From contig DATJJR010000033.1 in NCBI GenBank assembly GCA_035492055.1, positions 1 through 57,820 on the forward strand: a stretch of DNA of 57,820 nucleotides, written 5' to 3'. Under the pieces are notes generated by a model. It was not told the DNA's origin. It saw only the letters and a list, made by a program, of their open reading frames with translations, and did no database searches. Numbering within the stretch: the first letter of the stretch is position 1; each line of letters begins with the position of its first letter. Below, piece by piece: positions 1-8,447 of this stretch. The stretch is from Ga0074130 sp035492055. GTDB taxonomy: Bacteria; Pseudomonadota; Gammaproteobacteria; Burkholderiales; Rhodocyclaceae. A program made the position numbers and the translations under genes.

Positions 1-93
1 TTGCTGGTCGGTCTTGCTATCGGCCAGTGCGATACCGCTTTGGCTGGCGAAAGCCGCTGCCACGGCGATTGCCAAAGTACGTGCTTTAAACAT
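1..93 (-). CDS. Exported protein, N-terminal fragment
   Basis: Only the first 31 codons lie in the window; the gene continues past its left edge. The start ATG (93-91) is preceded by a strong ribosome binding site (GAGGAGG, complement of 103-109, 9 nt away). The peptide has the form of a Sec signal: a short basic N-terminus (MFKAR), an alanine-rich hydrophobic core, and a likely cleavage after ALA at residues 22-24, followed by a polar D/K/Q-rich mature start. Porins and solute-binding proteins often begin this way, but 31 residues cannot tell them apart. It lies downstream of a TctDE-like two-component pair, which makes a porin or binding protein under its control conceivable. That is inference only. 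Confidence 0.6.
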   Translation of the reverse strand, partial: MFKARTLAIAVAAAFASQSGIALADSKTDQQ

Positions 94-278
94 CAGGGGT
101 TTCCTCCTCGGGATTGAATGCAACGAACACTGCAGGCAACCTCTCGGCGTTCCCCGCTTATCCGTGTGGGCGCACGATATCCAGTGAGTCTTTACACTTC
201 CCGTACAAAACCTTTCATCTGATACAGAAACAACACTGATGCTTAAATAAATTTTCCTTTTGTTCGTGCTTCGGCAAC

Positions 279-300
279 AAAAAAGCGCCCGCAGGCGCTT
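279..300 (-). terminator. Rho-independent terminator of the TctE-like kinase operon
   Basis: Read on the minus strand, AAGCGCC-TGCG-GGCGCTT forms a 7-bp stem (300-283) with a 4-nt loop, running straight into six U residues (284-279). It lies 27 nt beyond the stop codon of the sensor kinase. It is the first terminator met after the eight co-directional genes upstream, so it probably ends that whole run. Confidence 0.85.
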
Positions 301-326
301 TGTATTTCAGTTCAATAATGGTTGGA

Positions 327-1715
327 TCAATCGTGATCGGCAGACTCCTCCAACGGCAGGATGACGCGAACCAGGCAACCCTGATGCGCAATCGGCTTGA
401 GGATGCGTACCGTCCCGTTCAGGCCCTGCACGATCTCGGCAACGATGGCGAGTCCCAAACCGCTTCCGGTGCGCGATGATCCGGGCAGGCGGTAGAAACG
501 CTGGAACACATGCTCGCGCTCCTCGGCCGGAATGCCCGGTCCGTTGTCTTCCACTTCAATAAGGATGTGATCCACGTCGGTACGGCAACGAACCGTGACA
601 CGGCCGTTGACCGGCGCATAGTTGATCGCGTTGTCGAGCAGATTGGCGATCATCTCGCCAATCAACAAAGCGTCGCCGCGTACGAACGCGGGGGTTAATT
701 CGAAACCCAGGTCGATATTGCGCAAGGACGCTGTTCGCACCCATTCAGACGAACGTTCCATCACGATTTCAACCACGTCACTCACGGTTTCCGGCGCAAC
801 ATCGCGTGCGCCGGGTGTTGCCGTCAGCAAGGCAAGCATCTGCTGCACGAGGCGGTTCAAGCGGCCAATGGCATCGATGCTGCGGTTCACGCGCAGCAGT
901 TGCTCCGGTTCCCGGGTCTGTTCCCGCACGAGCTCAAGCTGTGTCCGCACCCCAGCCAGTGGCGTGCGTAGTTGATGCGCCGCATTGGCGACGAACTGTT
1001 GTTGCGCCGCTGCCGCCGTGTCCATCTTCGCCAACAAGGCATTGAATTCCTGTACCAGTGGCCTGATCTCCGAAGGCAACGTGGTGTCATCCAAGCCGTG
1101 CAAGCGACCTTGTTGCATAGACTGAAGTGCTTCGCGCACGTCCTCGAGCGGGGACAGCGCAAGCCGGATGCCGCGCCAGATGGTGAAGCCGTTGACGAGC
1201 GACAAAACGAGCAGGGGCAAAATCAGGCCCAACAGAATCTTGAGCTCGATCTGCCTGCGCTTGTGCACGGTCTCGGCGGCCAGCACCAGATAGTCCTCGC
1301 CATTGACAATATCGCGCAAGGCAACGACACGCACCGGCTCGCCGCGCATTTCGGCATCGTAGAAAACATAGGGTGATTGCTTGTGCCAGGCACTGTCCGT
1401 GACCTCGATGGGCAAATCGGCATCACCGGCAATCACGCGGCGCTGAGGATCAACCACAAGGAAAAACTCGTCATCGACAGCATCTCCGCGGAAAGACAAC
1501 TCTGCCTCTCGCGTGAGAACGAACTCCGGCTTGCCATCCTTGATGAGCAGGTACGGTTCAAGCGAGAACGCTTCTTCCGATAGCTCGACGTCGTAAGCCT
1601 CCACCGCGTAGTTCTTGAAAACCTGATAGATGACTGGCAGCAAGACCAGAATGGCAACGTTCGCCGAAATCAGCAGTCGGCGCAGCAGCCTGTAGTGAAG
1701 GCTGTCCTTCGTCAT
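327..1715 (-). CDS. Two-component sensor histidine kinase, TctE/QseC type
   Basis: Inner-membrane histidine kinase of 462 residues. It has a first membrane segment at about 12-32, a periplasmic 2CSK_N-like sensor (ending near the AGDADLP motif typical of TctE proteins), and a second membrane segment at about 165-185. A HAMP-like linker follows, then the HisKA phospho-acceptor (AAHQLRTPL) and a HATPase with N box (ANLLDNAINYAP), G1 (EDNGPGIP) and G2 (GSGLGLAI). I chose the ATG at 1715 because it overlaps the response-regulator stop by 4 bp (ATGA); a longer reading upstream would run deep into that gene. It phosphorylates the adjacent regulator. The tricarboxylate-sensing role of TctE is a family analogy, as no tctCBA genes are in view. 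Confidence 0.9.
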   Translation of the reverse strand: MTKDSLHYRLLRRLLISANVAILVLLPVIYQVFKNYAVEAYDVELSEEAFSLEPYLLIKDGKPEFVLTREAELSFRGDAVDDEFFLVVDPQRRVIAGDADLPIEVTDSAWHKQSPYVFYDAEMRGEPVRVVALRDIVNGEDYLVLAAETVHKRRQIELKILLGLILPLLVLSLVNGFTIWRGIRLALSPLEDVREALQSMQQGRLHGLDDTTLPSEIRPLVQEFNALLAKMDTAAAAQQQFVANAAHQLRTPLAGVRTQLELVREQTREPEQLLRVNRSIDAIGRLNRLVQQMLALLTATPGARDVAPETVSDVVEIVMERSSEWVRTASLRNIDLGFELTPAFVRGDALLIGEMIANLLDNAINYAPVNGRVTVRCRTDVDHILIEVEDNGPGIPAEEREHVFQRFYRLPGSSRTGSGLGLAIVAEIVQGLNGTVRILKPIAHQGCLVRVILPLEESADHD

Positions 1716-2380
1716 TGCCAGGCGGCAAGCATGTAGCCGATGCCACGTACCGTGCGAATGTCGATTCCGCTCGGCGACAACTTGGCACGCAGGCGCGAGA
1801 CATAAATCTCGATGGTATTGCTGCTCAGTTCCTGATCCCAGTCGCACAGGCGGCGCACGATACGCTCCTTGCTGACCACGCGCTCAACATTGTCGAGCAA
1901 CAGATCGAGTACCGTCCATTCACGCATGGGCAGATCGAGCGGTGCGCCAGAGAGCCACGCGCGATGTGACGATTGATCGAGCATCAACGGGCCATGCACA
2001 CGCCGCTGGCGTATCGGTTTGTCGCGGCGACGACACAAGGCCTGGATGCGCGCCAGCAACTCTTCGCTGGCGAAAGGCTTGGACAGATAATCGTCGGCCC
2101 CGAGATTCAGGCCGCGCACTTTTTCATTGAGCGCATCGCGCGCCGTCAGCACCATCACGAGCAAGTCATGATGCGTAGCACGCAATTGCTGCAGGAACGT
2201 GATGCCATCCATGCCGGGCAGGCCGATGTCGAGCAGCATCAGATCGAAATCGTCCTTGGCCAGCAAGGCAGCGGCGGCTTCGGCACTATCGACGCACACC
2301 ACGGAAAAGGACGATGCGCGCAGGAAATGGCTTACGCCATCCGCCAGCAGGGCATCATCTTCTACAAGCAGCACCTGCAT
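1712..2380 (-). CDS. OmpR-family response regulator, TctD/QseB type
   Basis: DNA-binding response regulator of 222 residues. The receiver domain (1-115) has the acidic pocket (VEDD), the phospho-acceptor Asp51 (LLDIGLPG), a conserved T/A pair (LTAR) and Lys in YLSKPF. The C-terminal winged helix (about 125-220) ends in the usual TVRGIGYML motif. It starts 25 nt after the ribD stop and is translationally coupled to the kinase by a 4-bp overlap. It is the likely partner of that kinase; its targets are unknown, though the exported-protein gene just downstream of the pair is a candidate. Confidence 0.92.
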   Translation of the reverse strand: MQVLLVEDDALLADGVSHFLRASSFSVVCVDSAEAAAALLAKDDFDLMLLDIGLPGMDGITFLQQLRATHHDLLVMVLTARDALNEKVRGLNLGADDYLSKPFASEELLARIQALCRRRDKPIRQRRVHGPLMLDQSSHRAWLSGAPLDLPMREWTVLDLLLDNVERVVSKERIVRRLCDWDQELSSNTIEIYVSRLRAKLSPSGIDIRTVRGIGYMLAAWQ

Positions 2381-2405
2381 GAAAAGCCTCGCATCGGTGA
2401 ATCAG

Positions 2406-3506
2406 TCAGAGCGGCCGCAACAGCAGCCGCATGTCAGGACCGATGATTGTCCGGTCGATTACTTTCAGCCGCCTTGCATCAGCCAGATTGCTAAGCTCGG
2501 CAAGATCGAACATGCCTTGCGCGGCATCGCCAATGAGCAAAGGCGCTTGATAAATCAGGAATTCATCGACGCAGCCTTCGCGCAACAGTGAACCATTCAA
2601 CTTGAAACCGGCTTCAGCGTGAATTTCATTAATGCCGCGCGCCGCCAGCGTTCGCAGCATGGCAGCAAGATCGACTTTTCCATTCGCATTGGGCAGGATC
2701 AGCACGTCCGCGCCAACTTCCTTCAAGGCATCGATGCGCACGTGATCTTCGACAGCACCGACGATCAGCGCATTGCCGTTCTTGAGTACGTTCGCGGTTG
2801 GGTAGATTTGCAGGCGACTGTCGACCACCACACGCAGCGGCTGGCGCGGCGCAAGGTCGCCATAGTCCACACCTCGCACCGTGAGTTGTGGATTGTCTTC
2901 CTTGACCGTACCAAAACCGGTGAGGATGGCGCAGGCACGCGCACGCCAGCGATGGCCGTCCTGCCGTGCCGCTTCCCCGGTAATCCATTGCGATGCGTTG
3001 TTGTTCAGCGCGGTCTTGCCGTCCAGGCTGGCAGCGGTTTTCAAACGCAGCCACGGCCGGCCGCGCGTCATGCGCGAAACGAAGCCGATATTGAGTTCGA
3101 TGGCCTCGTTTTCGAGCAGGCCGCTTTGTGTCTGAATACCGGCTGCGGCCAATCGTGCCAGTCCGCTGCCCGCCACCAATGGATTGGGATCTTGCATCGC
3201 CGCGATAACGCGACTCACACCCGCGGCAATCAAGGCTTCCGAACACGGTCCCGTGCGGCCGGTGTGATTGCACGGTTCAAGCGTGACATACGCTGTGGCG
3301 CCGCGCGCCTTTTCGCCAGCTTCACGCAAGGCATGCACTTCGGCATGCGGCTCGCCAGCCTTTGCATGCCAGCCGGTGCCGACGACGACACCGTCTCTCA
3401 CGAGGACACAACCCACGCGCGGATTTGGCGTCGTGGTGTAAAGGCCAAGGCGCGCCAGTTGCAGCGCCTGTGCCATGTAGGTGTGATCGGCGGCCGAGAA
3501 ACTCAT
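2406..3506 (-). CDS. ribD: Riboflavin biosynthesis deaminase/reductase RibD
   Basis: Bifunctional enzyme of the second and third steps of riboflavin synthesis: deamination of the pyrimidine made by GTP cyclohydrolase II, then NADPH-dependent reduction of the ribose. The N-terminal deaminase carries the zinc site His54-Ala-Glu56 and Cys79/Cys88 (PCNHTGRTGPC). The C-terminal reductase domain begins near residue 148 (RPWLRLKTAASLDGK). The length of 366 residues is normal for the family. It overlaps nrdR by 4 bp and no FMN riboswitch is present, as expected for a gene inside an operon. The neighbourhood glyA-nrdR-ribD is common in betaproteobacteria. Confidence 0.96.
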   Translation of the reverse strand: MSFSAADHTYMAQALQLARLGLYTTTPNPRVGCVLVRDGVVVGTGWHAKAGEPHAEVHALREAGEKARGATAYVTLEPCNHTGRTGPCSEALIAAGVSRVIAAMQDPNPLVAGSGLARLAAAGIQTQSGLLENEAIELNIGFVSRMTRGRPWLRLKTAASLDGKTALNNNASQWITGEAARQDGHRWRARACAILTGFGTVKEDNPQLTVRGVDYGDLAPRQPLRVVVDSRLQIYPTANVLKNGNALIVGAVEDHVRIDALKEVGADVLILPNANGKVDLAAMLRTLAARGINEIHAEAGFKLNGSLLREGCVDEFLIYQAPLLIGDAAQGMFDLAELSNLADARRLKVIDRTIIGPDMRLLLRPL

Positions 3507-3997
3507 TTGGCTTTCTTCTTCGCCGGCGCCGGTTTGGGGACAGCTTTCGGCGTCTTGGCTTCGCGAATCACATCCGAGAATTCGTCGAGATCGGTGAAGT
3601 TGCGATAGACGGAAGCAAAACGTACGTAGGCGACCATATCGAGCTTGCGCAGCTCTCGCATCACAAGATCGCCAATGCGATCGGAAGCAATTTCGCGTTC
3701 GCCCGAGGTCACCAGCTTGTCGACTACACGGTCCATTGCTGCATCGATGTTCTCGGTCATCACCGGGCGCTTGCGCAATGCCAGCATGAAACTGGCCTTC
3801 AGCTTGTCGCGACTGAACTCGGTACGGCTGCCGTTCTTTTTCACTACCGCCGGCATCTGCAACTCGACGCGCTCATAGGTGGTGAAGCGTTTGTCGCAAG
3901 CCGGGCAACGGCGGCGGCGGCGAACCGTATCCTCCTCATCGTTGAGGCGGGTATCAACGACTTGGGTGTTCAGATCGCCACAGTACGGACATTTCAT
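3503..3997 (-). CDS. nrdR: Transcriptional repressor NrdR
   Basis: ATP/dATP-sensing repressor of ribonucleotide reductase genes, 164 residues. The N-terminal zinc ribbon uses Cys3, Cys6, Cys31 and Cys34 (MKCPYC and CPACDKRF), followed by the basic stretch VRRRRRCP and the ATP-cone domain (about 49-140). The C-terminal tail is lysine and alanine rich (KPAPAKKKAK), a frequent but variable ending. It sits 18 nt after glyA and overlaps ribD by 4 bp. Its regulatory targets (nrdAB) are not in the window. Confidence 0.97.
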   Translation of the reverse strand: MKCPYCGDLNTQVVDTRLNDEEDTVRRRRRCPACDKRFTTYERVELQMPAVVKKNGSRTEFSRDKLKASFMLALRKRPVMTENIDAAMDRVVDKLVTSGEREIASDRIGDLVMRELRKLDMVAYVRFASVYRNFTDLDEFSDVIREAKTPKAVPKPAPAKKKAK

Positions 3998-4015
3998 TTT
4001 TCAGTCGCCGCCTGA

Positions 4016-5275
4016 TCAGGCCCCATAGACCGGAAACTTGGCACACAGCGCCGCGACTTCTTTTTTGGCTTTCTCGATCACGGCTGGATCGGTCGGTGCT
4101 TCCAGCACATCGGCAATCAAGTGCGCGACACGCTCGGCCTCAATTTCGGTAAAACCGCGCGTCGTCATGGCGGGCGTGCCGATACGAATACCCGACGTCA
4201 CCATGGGTTTTTCCGGATCGTTGGGAATCGCGTTCTTGTTCACCGTAATGTGTGCGGCACCGAGTGCAGCTTCGGCATCCTTGCCAGTGATTTTCTTGGC
4301 ACGCAGATCAACGAGGAAAACATGCGACTCAGTGCGGCCGGAGACGATACGCAAACCGCGACTGGTCAACACTTTGGCCATGACGATGGCGTTCTCGACC
4401 ACTTGCTCCTGATATTGCTTGAACTCGGGTGTCGCCGCTTCCTTGAACGAAGTTGCCTTGGCGGCAATGACATGCATCAGCGGACCGCCTTGCAAGCCGG
4501 GGAAGACTGCAGAATTGATGGCCTTCTCGTGCTCAGCCTTCATGATGATCACGCCGCCGCGTGGGCCGCGCAGGGTCTTGTGCGTGGTCGAGGTAACGAC
4601 ATCGGCATGCGGCACCGGGTTCGGATAGAAACCAGCAGCGATCAAGCCGGCGTAATGCGCCATGTCGACCCAGAAAATCGCGCCAACTTCCTTGGCAATC
4701 TTGGCAAAGCGCGCGAAATCGATGCGCAATGCATATGCAGAGGCACCGGCAACGATGATGCGCGGCTTGTGCTCGCGCGCCAGCGCTTCCATCTGGTCGT
4801 AGTCGATTTCTTCCTTGTCGTTCAGACCGTAGGCGATGGCGTTGAACCACTTGCCGGACATGTTGAGTTTCATGCCGTGCGTGAGATGGCCGCCTTCGGC
4901 GAGACTCATGCCAAGAATGGTGTCGCCGGGCTCGGCAAACGCCATGAGCACGGCTTGATTCGCTTGCGAACCAGAATTCGGCTGCACATTCGCCGCAAAT
5001 TTTTCGCCACTGGCACCGAAGAGTGCCTTCAGTCGATCGATCGCCAGTTGCTCGACAACGTCAACATGTTCACAACCGCCGTAATAGCGCTTGCCCGGAT
5101 AACCCTCGGCATATTTGTTCGTCAGTTGCGAGCCTTGCGCTTCGAGTACGGCAGCACTGACGTAGTTTTCCGAAGCAATCAGCTCAATGTGGTCTTCCTG
5201 GCGCGTGTTCTCGGCCGTAATCGCGGCCCATAGTTCGGCATCGGTCTTGGCGAGCGTGTTCTTCTTGGCAAACAT
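4016..5275 (-). CDS. glyA: Serine hydroxymethyltransferase
   Basis: Cytosolic PLP enzyme that converts serine and tetrahydrofolate to glycine and 5,10-methylene-THF, the main one-carbon source. The protein has 419 residues, full length. It shows the N-terminal ELIASENY motif, the glycine-rich PNSGSQAN segment, the cofactor Asp in FWVDMAHYAG, and the PLP Lys233 within STTHKTLRGPRGG. It starts 35 nt after the histidine phosphatase stop, with no terminator between them, so read-through from pmbA is possible. It may also have its own promoter in the short gap, but I cannot see a clear one. Confidence 0.98.
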   Translation of the reverse strand: MFAKKNTLAKTDAELWAAITAENTRQEDHIELIASENYVSAAVLEAQGSQLTNKYAEGYPGKRYYGGCEHVDVVEQLAIDRLKALFGASGEKFAANVQPNSGSQANQAVLMAFAEPGDTILGMSLAEGGHLTHGMKLNMSGKWFNAIAYGLNDKEEIDYDQMEALAREHKPRIIVAGASAYALRIDFARFAKIAKEVGAIFWVDMAHYAGLIAAGFYPNPVPHADVVTSTTHKTLRGPRGGVIIMKAEHEKAINSAVFPGLQGGPLMHVIAAKATSFKEAATPEFKQYQEQVVENAIVMAKVLTSRGLRIVSGRTESHVFLVDLRAKKITGKDAEAALGAAHITVNKNAIPNDPEKPMVTSGIRIGTPAMTTRGFTEIEAERVAHLIADVLEAPTDPAVIEKAKKEVAALCAKFPVYGA

Positions 5276-5310
5276 GGCGTATCCGGTGATGGAGAAATGA
5301 GAGATTGATT

Positions 5311-5952
5311 CTACTCGACCGTCAGCTCCCGGGTTGCGGCCAGATGAGACTGTACGGCCCAGCTCAGCACGGTCCAGCCGGTGTTGCGCTCATCGTTGCC
5401 GACGGAAATCCAGTTCAATGCCGCATTGGGAATCGGGAATTCGCGTTTTGTGTCGAGCGGCTGATGCATTGCCACACGATAGACGATGTCGAGTACACCA
5501 CCGTGAGTGAAGATCAGAATGCTTTGGCCTGCATGTATCTTTGCCAAACGCCCGATCGTATTTTCAACACGCTCGGCAAAGGTCTGCAGTGACTCGCCGC
5601 CACAGAAATCAAAGTCCAGGTCGCGTGTGATGTAGCGGCCATAGTCCCCACGTTGCTTGATTTCCTCGCGCGTCAGACCTTCGTATTCGCCATAGCGACG
5701 CTCGCGCAAGCCGGGTTCGAGTTGCAGAGGCAAATTCAGAATTTGCGCGGTAACTGTTGCCGTATCGCGGGCGCGCTGCAGGTCGCTGCTGTACAACACA
5801 GCGAATCTTTCGCTTGCCAAGCCCGATGCAACAGCCTGGGCTTGTGCGCAACCGACAGCATTCAGGGGAATGTCCGTCTGCCCCTGAATGCGCTCATCGG
5901 CATTCCAGTCGGTTTCACCGTGGCGAACAATGCAAATGCGGGTGGAACTCAC
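5311..5952 (-). CDS. Histidine phosphatase family protein (GpmB/CobC-like)
   Basis: Protein of 213 residues in the branch-1 histidine phosphatase superfamily, with the catalytic RHGE motif at Arg10-His11 (RHGETDWN), the SSDLQRARDTA segment, the acid/base Glu84 in RERRYGEYEG, and the second catalytic histidine (His150) in FTHGGVL. The substrate cannot be read from the sequence; annotations in the family range from phosphoglycerate mutase to alpha-ribazole phosphatase and broad phosphatases. I chose the GTG at 5952 because it sits 4 nt after the upstream stop and puts RHGE at the usual distance; an in-frame ATG at 6096 would overlap the preceding gene by 140 nt and add a basic, non-homologous stretch. 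Confidence 0.85.
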   Translation of the reverse strand: MSSTRICIVRHGETDWNADERIQGQTDIPLNAVGCAQAQAVASGLASERFAVLYSSDLQRARDTATVTAQILNLPLQLEPGLRERRYGEYEGLTREEIKQRGDYGRYITRDLDFDFCGGESLQTFAERVENTIGRLAKIHAGQSILIFTHGGVLDIVYRVAMHQPLDTKREFPIPNAALNWISVGNDERNTGWTVLSWAVQSHLAATRELTVE

Positions 5953-5956
5953 AGCC

Positions 5957-7054
5957 TTATTTCTTGGCGAACAGATTCGGGTAGGTCGATGGTTGCGAGC
6001 GCAAATATTGATTCGGCGCCTCAACCTGCGCGCCGAGTTCGGCCGCCGCATGCCAGGGCCAGTGCGGGTTGTAGAGCATGCCGCGCGCCAGCGCAATCAT
6101 GTCGGCCTGGCCCGTGGCGATGATGTCTTCCGCATGCGTGGCTTCGGTGATCAGGCCGACGCCCAGCGTTGGTAAACCACTTTCGCGGCGAATGCGTTCG
6201 GCAAATGGGATTTGATAACCCGGCTGCAACGTGATCTTCTGCAACGGCGAAAGACCGCCGCTGGAAACATGGATGAAATCCGCACCGCGGCGCTTGAGTT
6301 CAACCGCCAGCGCCACACTCTGTTCGACGTCCCAACCACCTTCGATCCAATCGCTCGCCGAAATGCGCATGCCGACAGGCTTGCCAGCGGGGAAAGCGGC
6401 GCGCACGGCATCGAACACTTCGAGCGGAAAGCGCAGGCGGTTTTCCAACGAACCGCCATATTCGTCGTCGCGCCGATTCGATAGCGACGACATGAATTGA
6501 TGCAGCAGATAACCGTGCGCACCATGCACTTCGATCATGTCGAGACCCAGTCGCGCCGCACGTTTGGCCGAGGCAACAAAGGCCTCGCGCACGCGCACAA
6601 TTCCGGCCTTGTCGAGCGCCGCCGGTGCCGGATCTTTCGATGCAAAGGGAATCGCCGACGGTGCCTCGGTCTGCCAGCCACCGTCGGCCGGCGTCACCAA
6701 TCCGCCGCCAGCCCATGGCACATTGCTCGATGCCTTGCGGCCGGCATGCGCGAGCTGAATCGCCAGCGGCATGGCTGAATATTTGCGAATACTGTCGAGC
6801 ACGGAACCCAACGCGGCCTCGTTCTCGTCCGACCACAAGCCGAGATCGGCAGCGGAGATGCGTCCTTCCGGCGTCACCGCCGTCGCTTCCAGGCACAGCA
6901 AGGCTGCACCGGACAAAGCCAGTTGGCCGAGATGAATCAAATGCCAGTCGCTAGCATTGCCATCGACGGCGGAGTATTGGCACATCGGCGCAATGGCGAT
7001 GCGATTCTTCAGTTGCAAGTCGCCCAGTGCGTACGGCGAAAACAAATGGCTCAT
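5957..7054 (-). CDS. NADPH dehydrogenase, old yellow enzyme family (YqjM/NamA-like)
   Basis: FMN-dependent ene-reductase of 365 residues. Signatures of the thermophilic-like (YqjM) branch are Cys25/Tyr27 in APMCQYSA, which tune the flavin and bind substrate, the HGAHGYLLHQF active-site histidines, and the RRDDEYGGSLENR motif. A TIM barrel spans the whole chain. It reduces activated alkenes with NADPH; the physiological substrate is generally unknown for this family. It begins 4 nt after the pmbA stop and is followed 4 nt later by the histidine phosphatase, so the three are probably cotranscribed. Confidence 0.93.
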   Translation of the reverse strand: MSHLFSPYALGDLQLKNRIAIAPMCQYSAVDGNASDWHLIHLGQLALSGAALLCLEATAVTPEGRISAADLGLWSDENEAALGSVLDSIRKYSAMPLAIQLAHAGRKASSNVPWAGGGLVTPADGGWQTEAPSAIPFASKDPAPAALDKAGIVRVREAFVASAKRAARLGLDMIEVHGAHGYLLHQFMSSLSNRRDDEYGGSLENRLRFPLEVFDAVRAAFPAGKPVGMRISASDWIEGGWDVEQSVALAVELKRRGADFIHVSSGGLSPLQKITLQPGYQIPFAERIRRESGLPTLGVGLITEATHAEDIIATGQADMIALARGMLYNPHWPWHAAAELGAQVEAPNQYLRSQPSTYPNLFAKK

Positions 7055-7058
7055 GTGC

Positions 7059-8408
7059 TTACTTCCCTGCCACCGTCATGCGATCAATCAGAATCGAACC
7101 AACCTGCTTGGAACCGCGCACCAGCACGTCGTTACCAATCGCCGCAATGCCCTTGAACATGTCGCGCAAATTGCCGGCAATGGTGAACTCGTGAACCGGA
7201 TGGGCTATCTCGCCGTTCTCGACCCAGTAGCCTGCGGCACCGCGCGAATAATCGCCGGTGACGTAATTGACGCCCTGACCGAGCAGTTCAGTGACGATGA
7301 GACCGCGGCCCATTTTCTTGATCAGCTCGGCAAAGCCCAGGTCGGCGGAATCCACGGAACCCGACTTGACGATGAGGTTGTGACTGCCACCGGCATTGCC
7401 CGTGGTCTGCATGCCGAGCTTGCGTGCGGAATACGACGACAGGAAATACCCCTGCAGCACACCGTCACTGATCACTTCACGGTCACGCGTGGCGACACCT
7501 TCATCGTCGAACGGGCTACTGGCAAAACCACCTTTGAGATGCGGGCGTTCACTGATCTGCATGAAAGACGGAAAGACGGATGTGCCCAGTGAATCGAGCA
7601 GAAAAGATGATTTCCGATACAGCGATCCGCCGCTGACGGCACGCACGAAACTGCCAATCAAACCCGCTGCCAGCGGTGCCTCGAACAACACGGGCACCTG
7701 CGCCGTCTTGGGCTGGCGTGCCTTCAATCGTGACAAGGCGCGGCGCGCGGCGTAGTCGCCAATGACTTCGGGCGCAGCAAGCTCACTGCCCTTGCGCTGG
7801 CTGCTGTACCAATCGTCGCGCTGCATATCGTCGCCCTTGCCGGCAATCACCGAGCACGACAGGTAATGACGCGAACTGGCATAGCCATCGCAGAAACCAA
7901 GGCTGTTGGCCGACACGAAATGTGATTGCTGCGCGGACACACTCGCGCCTTCGGAATTTGTCACCAGCGGACTGACGGCAAACGCCGCAGCTTCGGTTCG
8001 CCGCGCGAGTTCGATGGCATCTTCGACCGACAAATTCCACGGGTGATACAAGTCCAGCGCCATGGATTTCTTGGCCAGCAACTTTGCGTCAGCCAGGCCA
8101 GCGGCATTATCTGCGGCAGTAAAACGAGCAATGGAATGGGCTGCCTCGACCGTGGCACGCAAGGCTTCCGGCGCGAAATCGGAGCTGCTGGCATGGCCGC
8201 GCTGCTGGCCGATGTAAACGGTGACTCCGATACCCTTGTCGCGGTTGTATTCGATGGTCTCGACTTCTCGCTTGCGTACCGATACCGACTGACCGTAGCC
8301 CTCCGACACGTCGACCTCGCAAGCGGTTGCACCAATTTTCTTGGCATGGGCAAGCACGTCCTCGGCGAGGTTGCGCAGATGATCTTGTGTATGGCTGAAG
8401 CCGGACAT
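7059..8408 (-). CDS. pmbA: Metalloprotease PmbA/TldE
   Basis: Protein of 449 residues matching PmbA (TldE), the subunit that partners TldD in a cytosolic heterodimeric zinc protease that trims peptides such as microcins and the CcdA antitoxin. PmbA itself lacks the HExxxH zinc motif, and none is seen here. Typical features are the N-terminal helix followed by VRKREVETIEYNRDKGIGVTVY, the central FEAPLAAGLIGSF segment, and the C-terminal NYVTGDYSRGAAGYWVENG motif. It is divergent from darP, an arrangement conserved in many betaproteobacteria. tldD is not in this window. It is the first gene of an eight-gene minus-strand run. Confidence 0.95.
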   Translation of the reverse strand: MSGFSHTQDHLRNLAEDVLAHAKKIGATACEVDVSEGYGQSVSVRKREVETIEYNRDKGIGVTVYIGQQRGHASSSDFAPEALRATVEAAHSIARFTAADNAAGLADAKLLAKKSMALDLYHPWNLSVEDAIELARRTEAAAFAVSPLVTNSEGASVSAQQSHFVSANSLGFCDGYASSRHYLSCSVIAGKGDDMQRDDWYSSQRKGSELAAPEVIGDYAARRALSRLKARQPKTAQVPVLFEAPLAAGLIGSFVRAVSGGSLYRKSSFLLDSLGTSVFPSFMQISERPHLKGGFASSPFDDEGVATRDREVISDGVLQGYFLSSYSARKLGMQTTGNAGGSHNLIVKSGSVDSADLGFAELIKKMGRGLIVTELLGQGVNYVTGDYSRGAAGYWVENGEIAHPVHEFTIAGNLRDMFKGIAAIGNDVLVRGSKQVGSILIDRMTVAGK

Positions 8409-8432
8409 GGCAGGTATCTATGGGCGGAAAGC

Positions 8433-8438
8433 TATAAT
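8433..8438 (+). promoter_or_regulatory. Consensus -10 box very close to the darP start
   Basis: A perfect TATAAT lies only 9 nt upstream of the darP ATG (8448). Transcription would start at about 8444-8446, giving a leader of just a few nucleotides. No convincing -35 hexamer is seen 16-18 nt upstream. I also see no Shine-Dalgarno sequence before this ATG, which fits a leaderless or nearly leaderless mRNA. Confidence 0.45.
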
Positions 8439-8447
8439 TCTACCCGT

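Noticed and set aside
1716..1847. Longer N-terminus for the TctE-like kinase
   Set aside because: It would overlap the response regulator by over 130 nt and has no homology; the ATGA overlap at 1712-1715 is the natural start.
5953..6096. Longer N-terminus for the histidine phosphatase from ATG 6096
   Set aside because: The extra 48 residues are arginine-rich antisense-like sequence inside the preceding reductase gene; GTG at 5952 fits the family.
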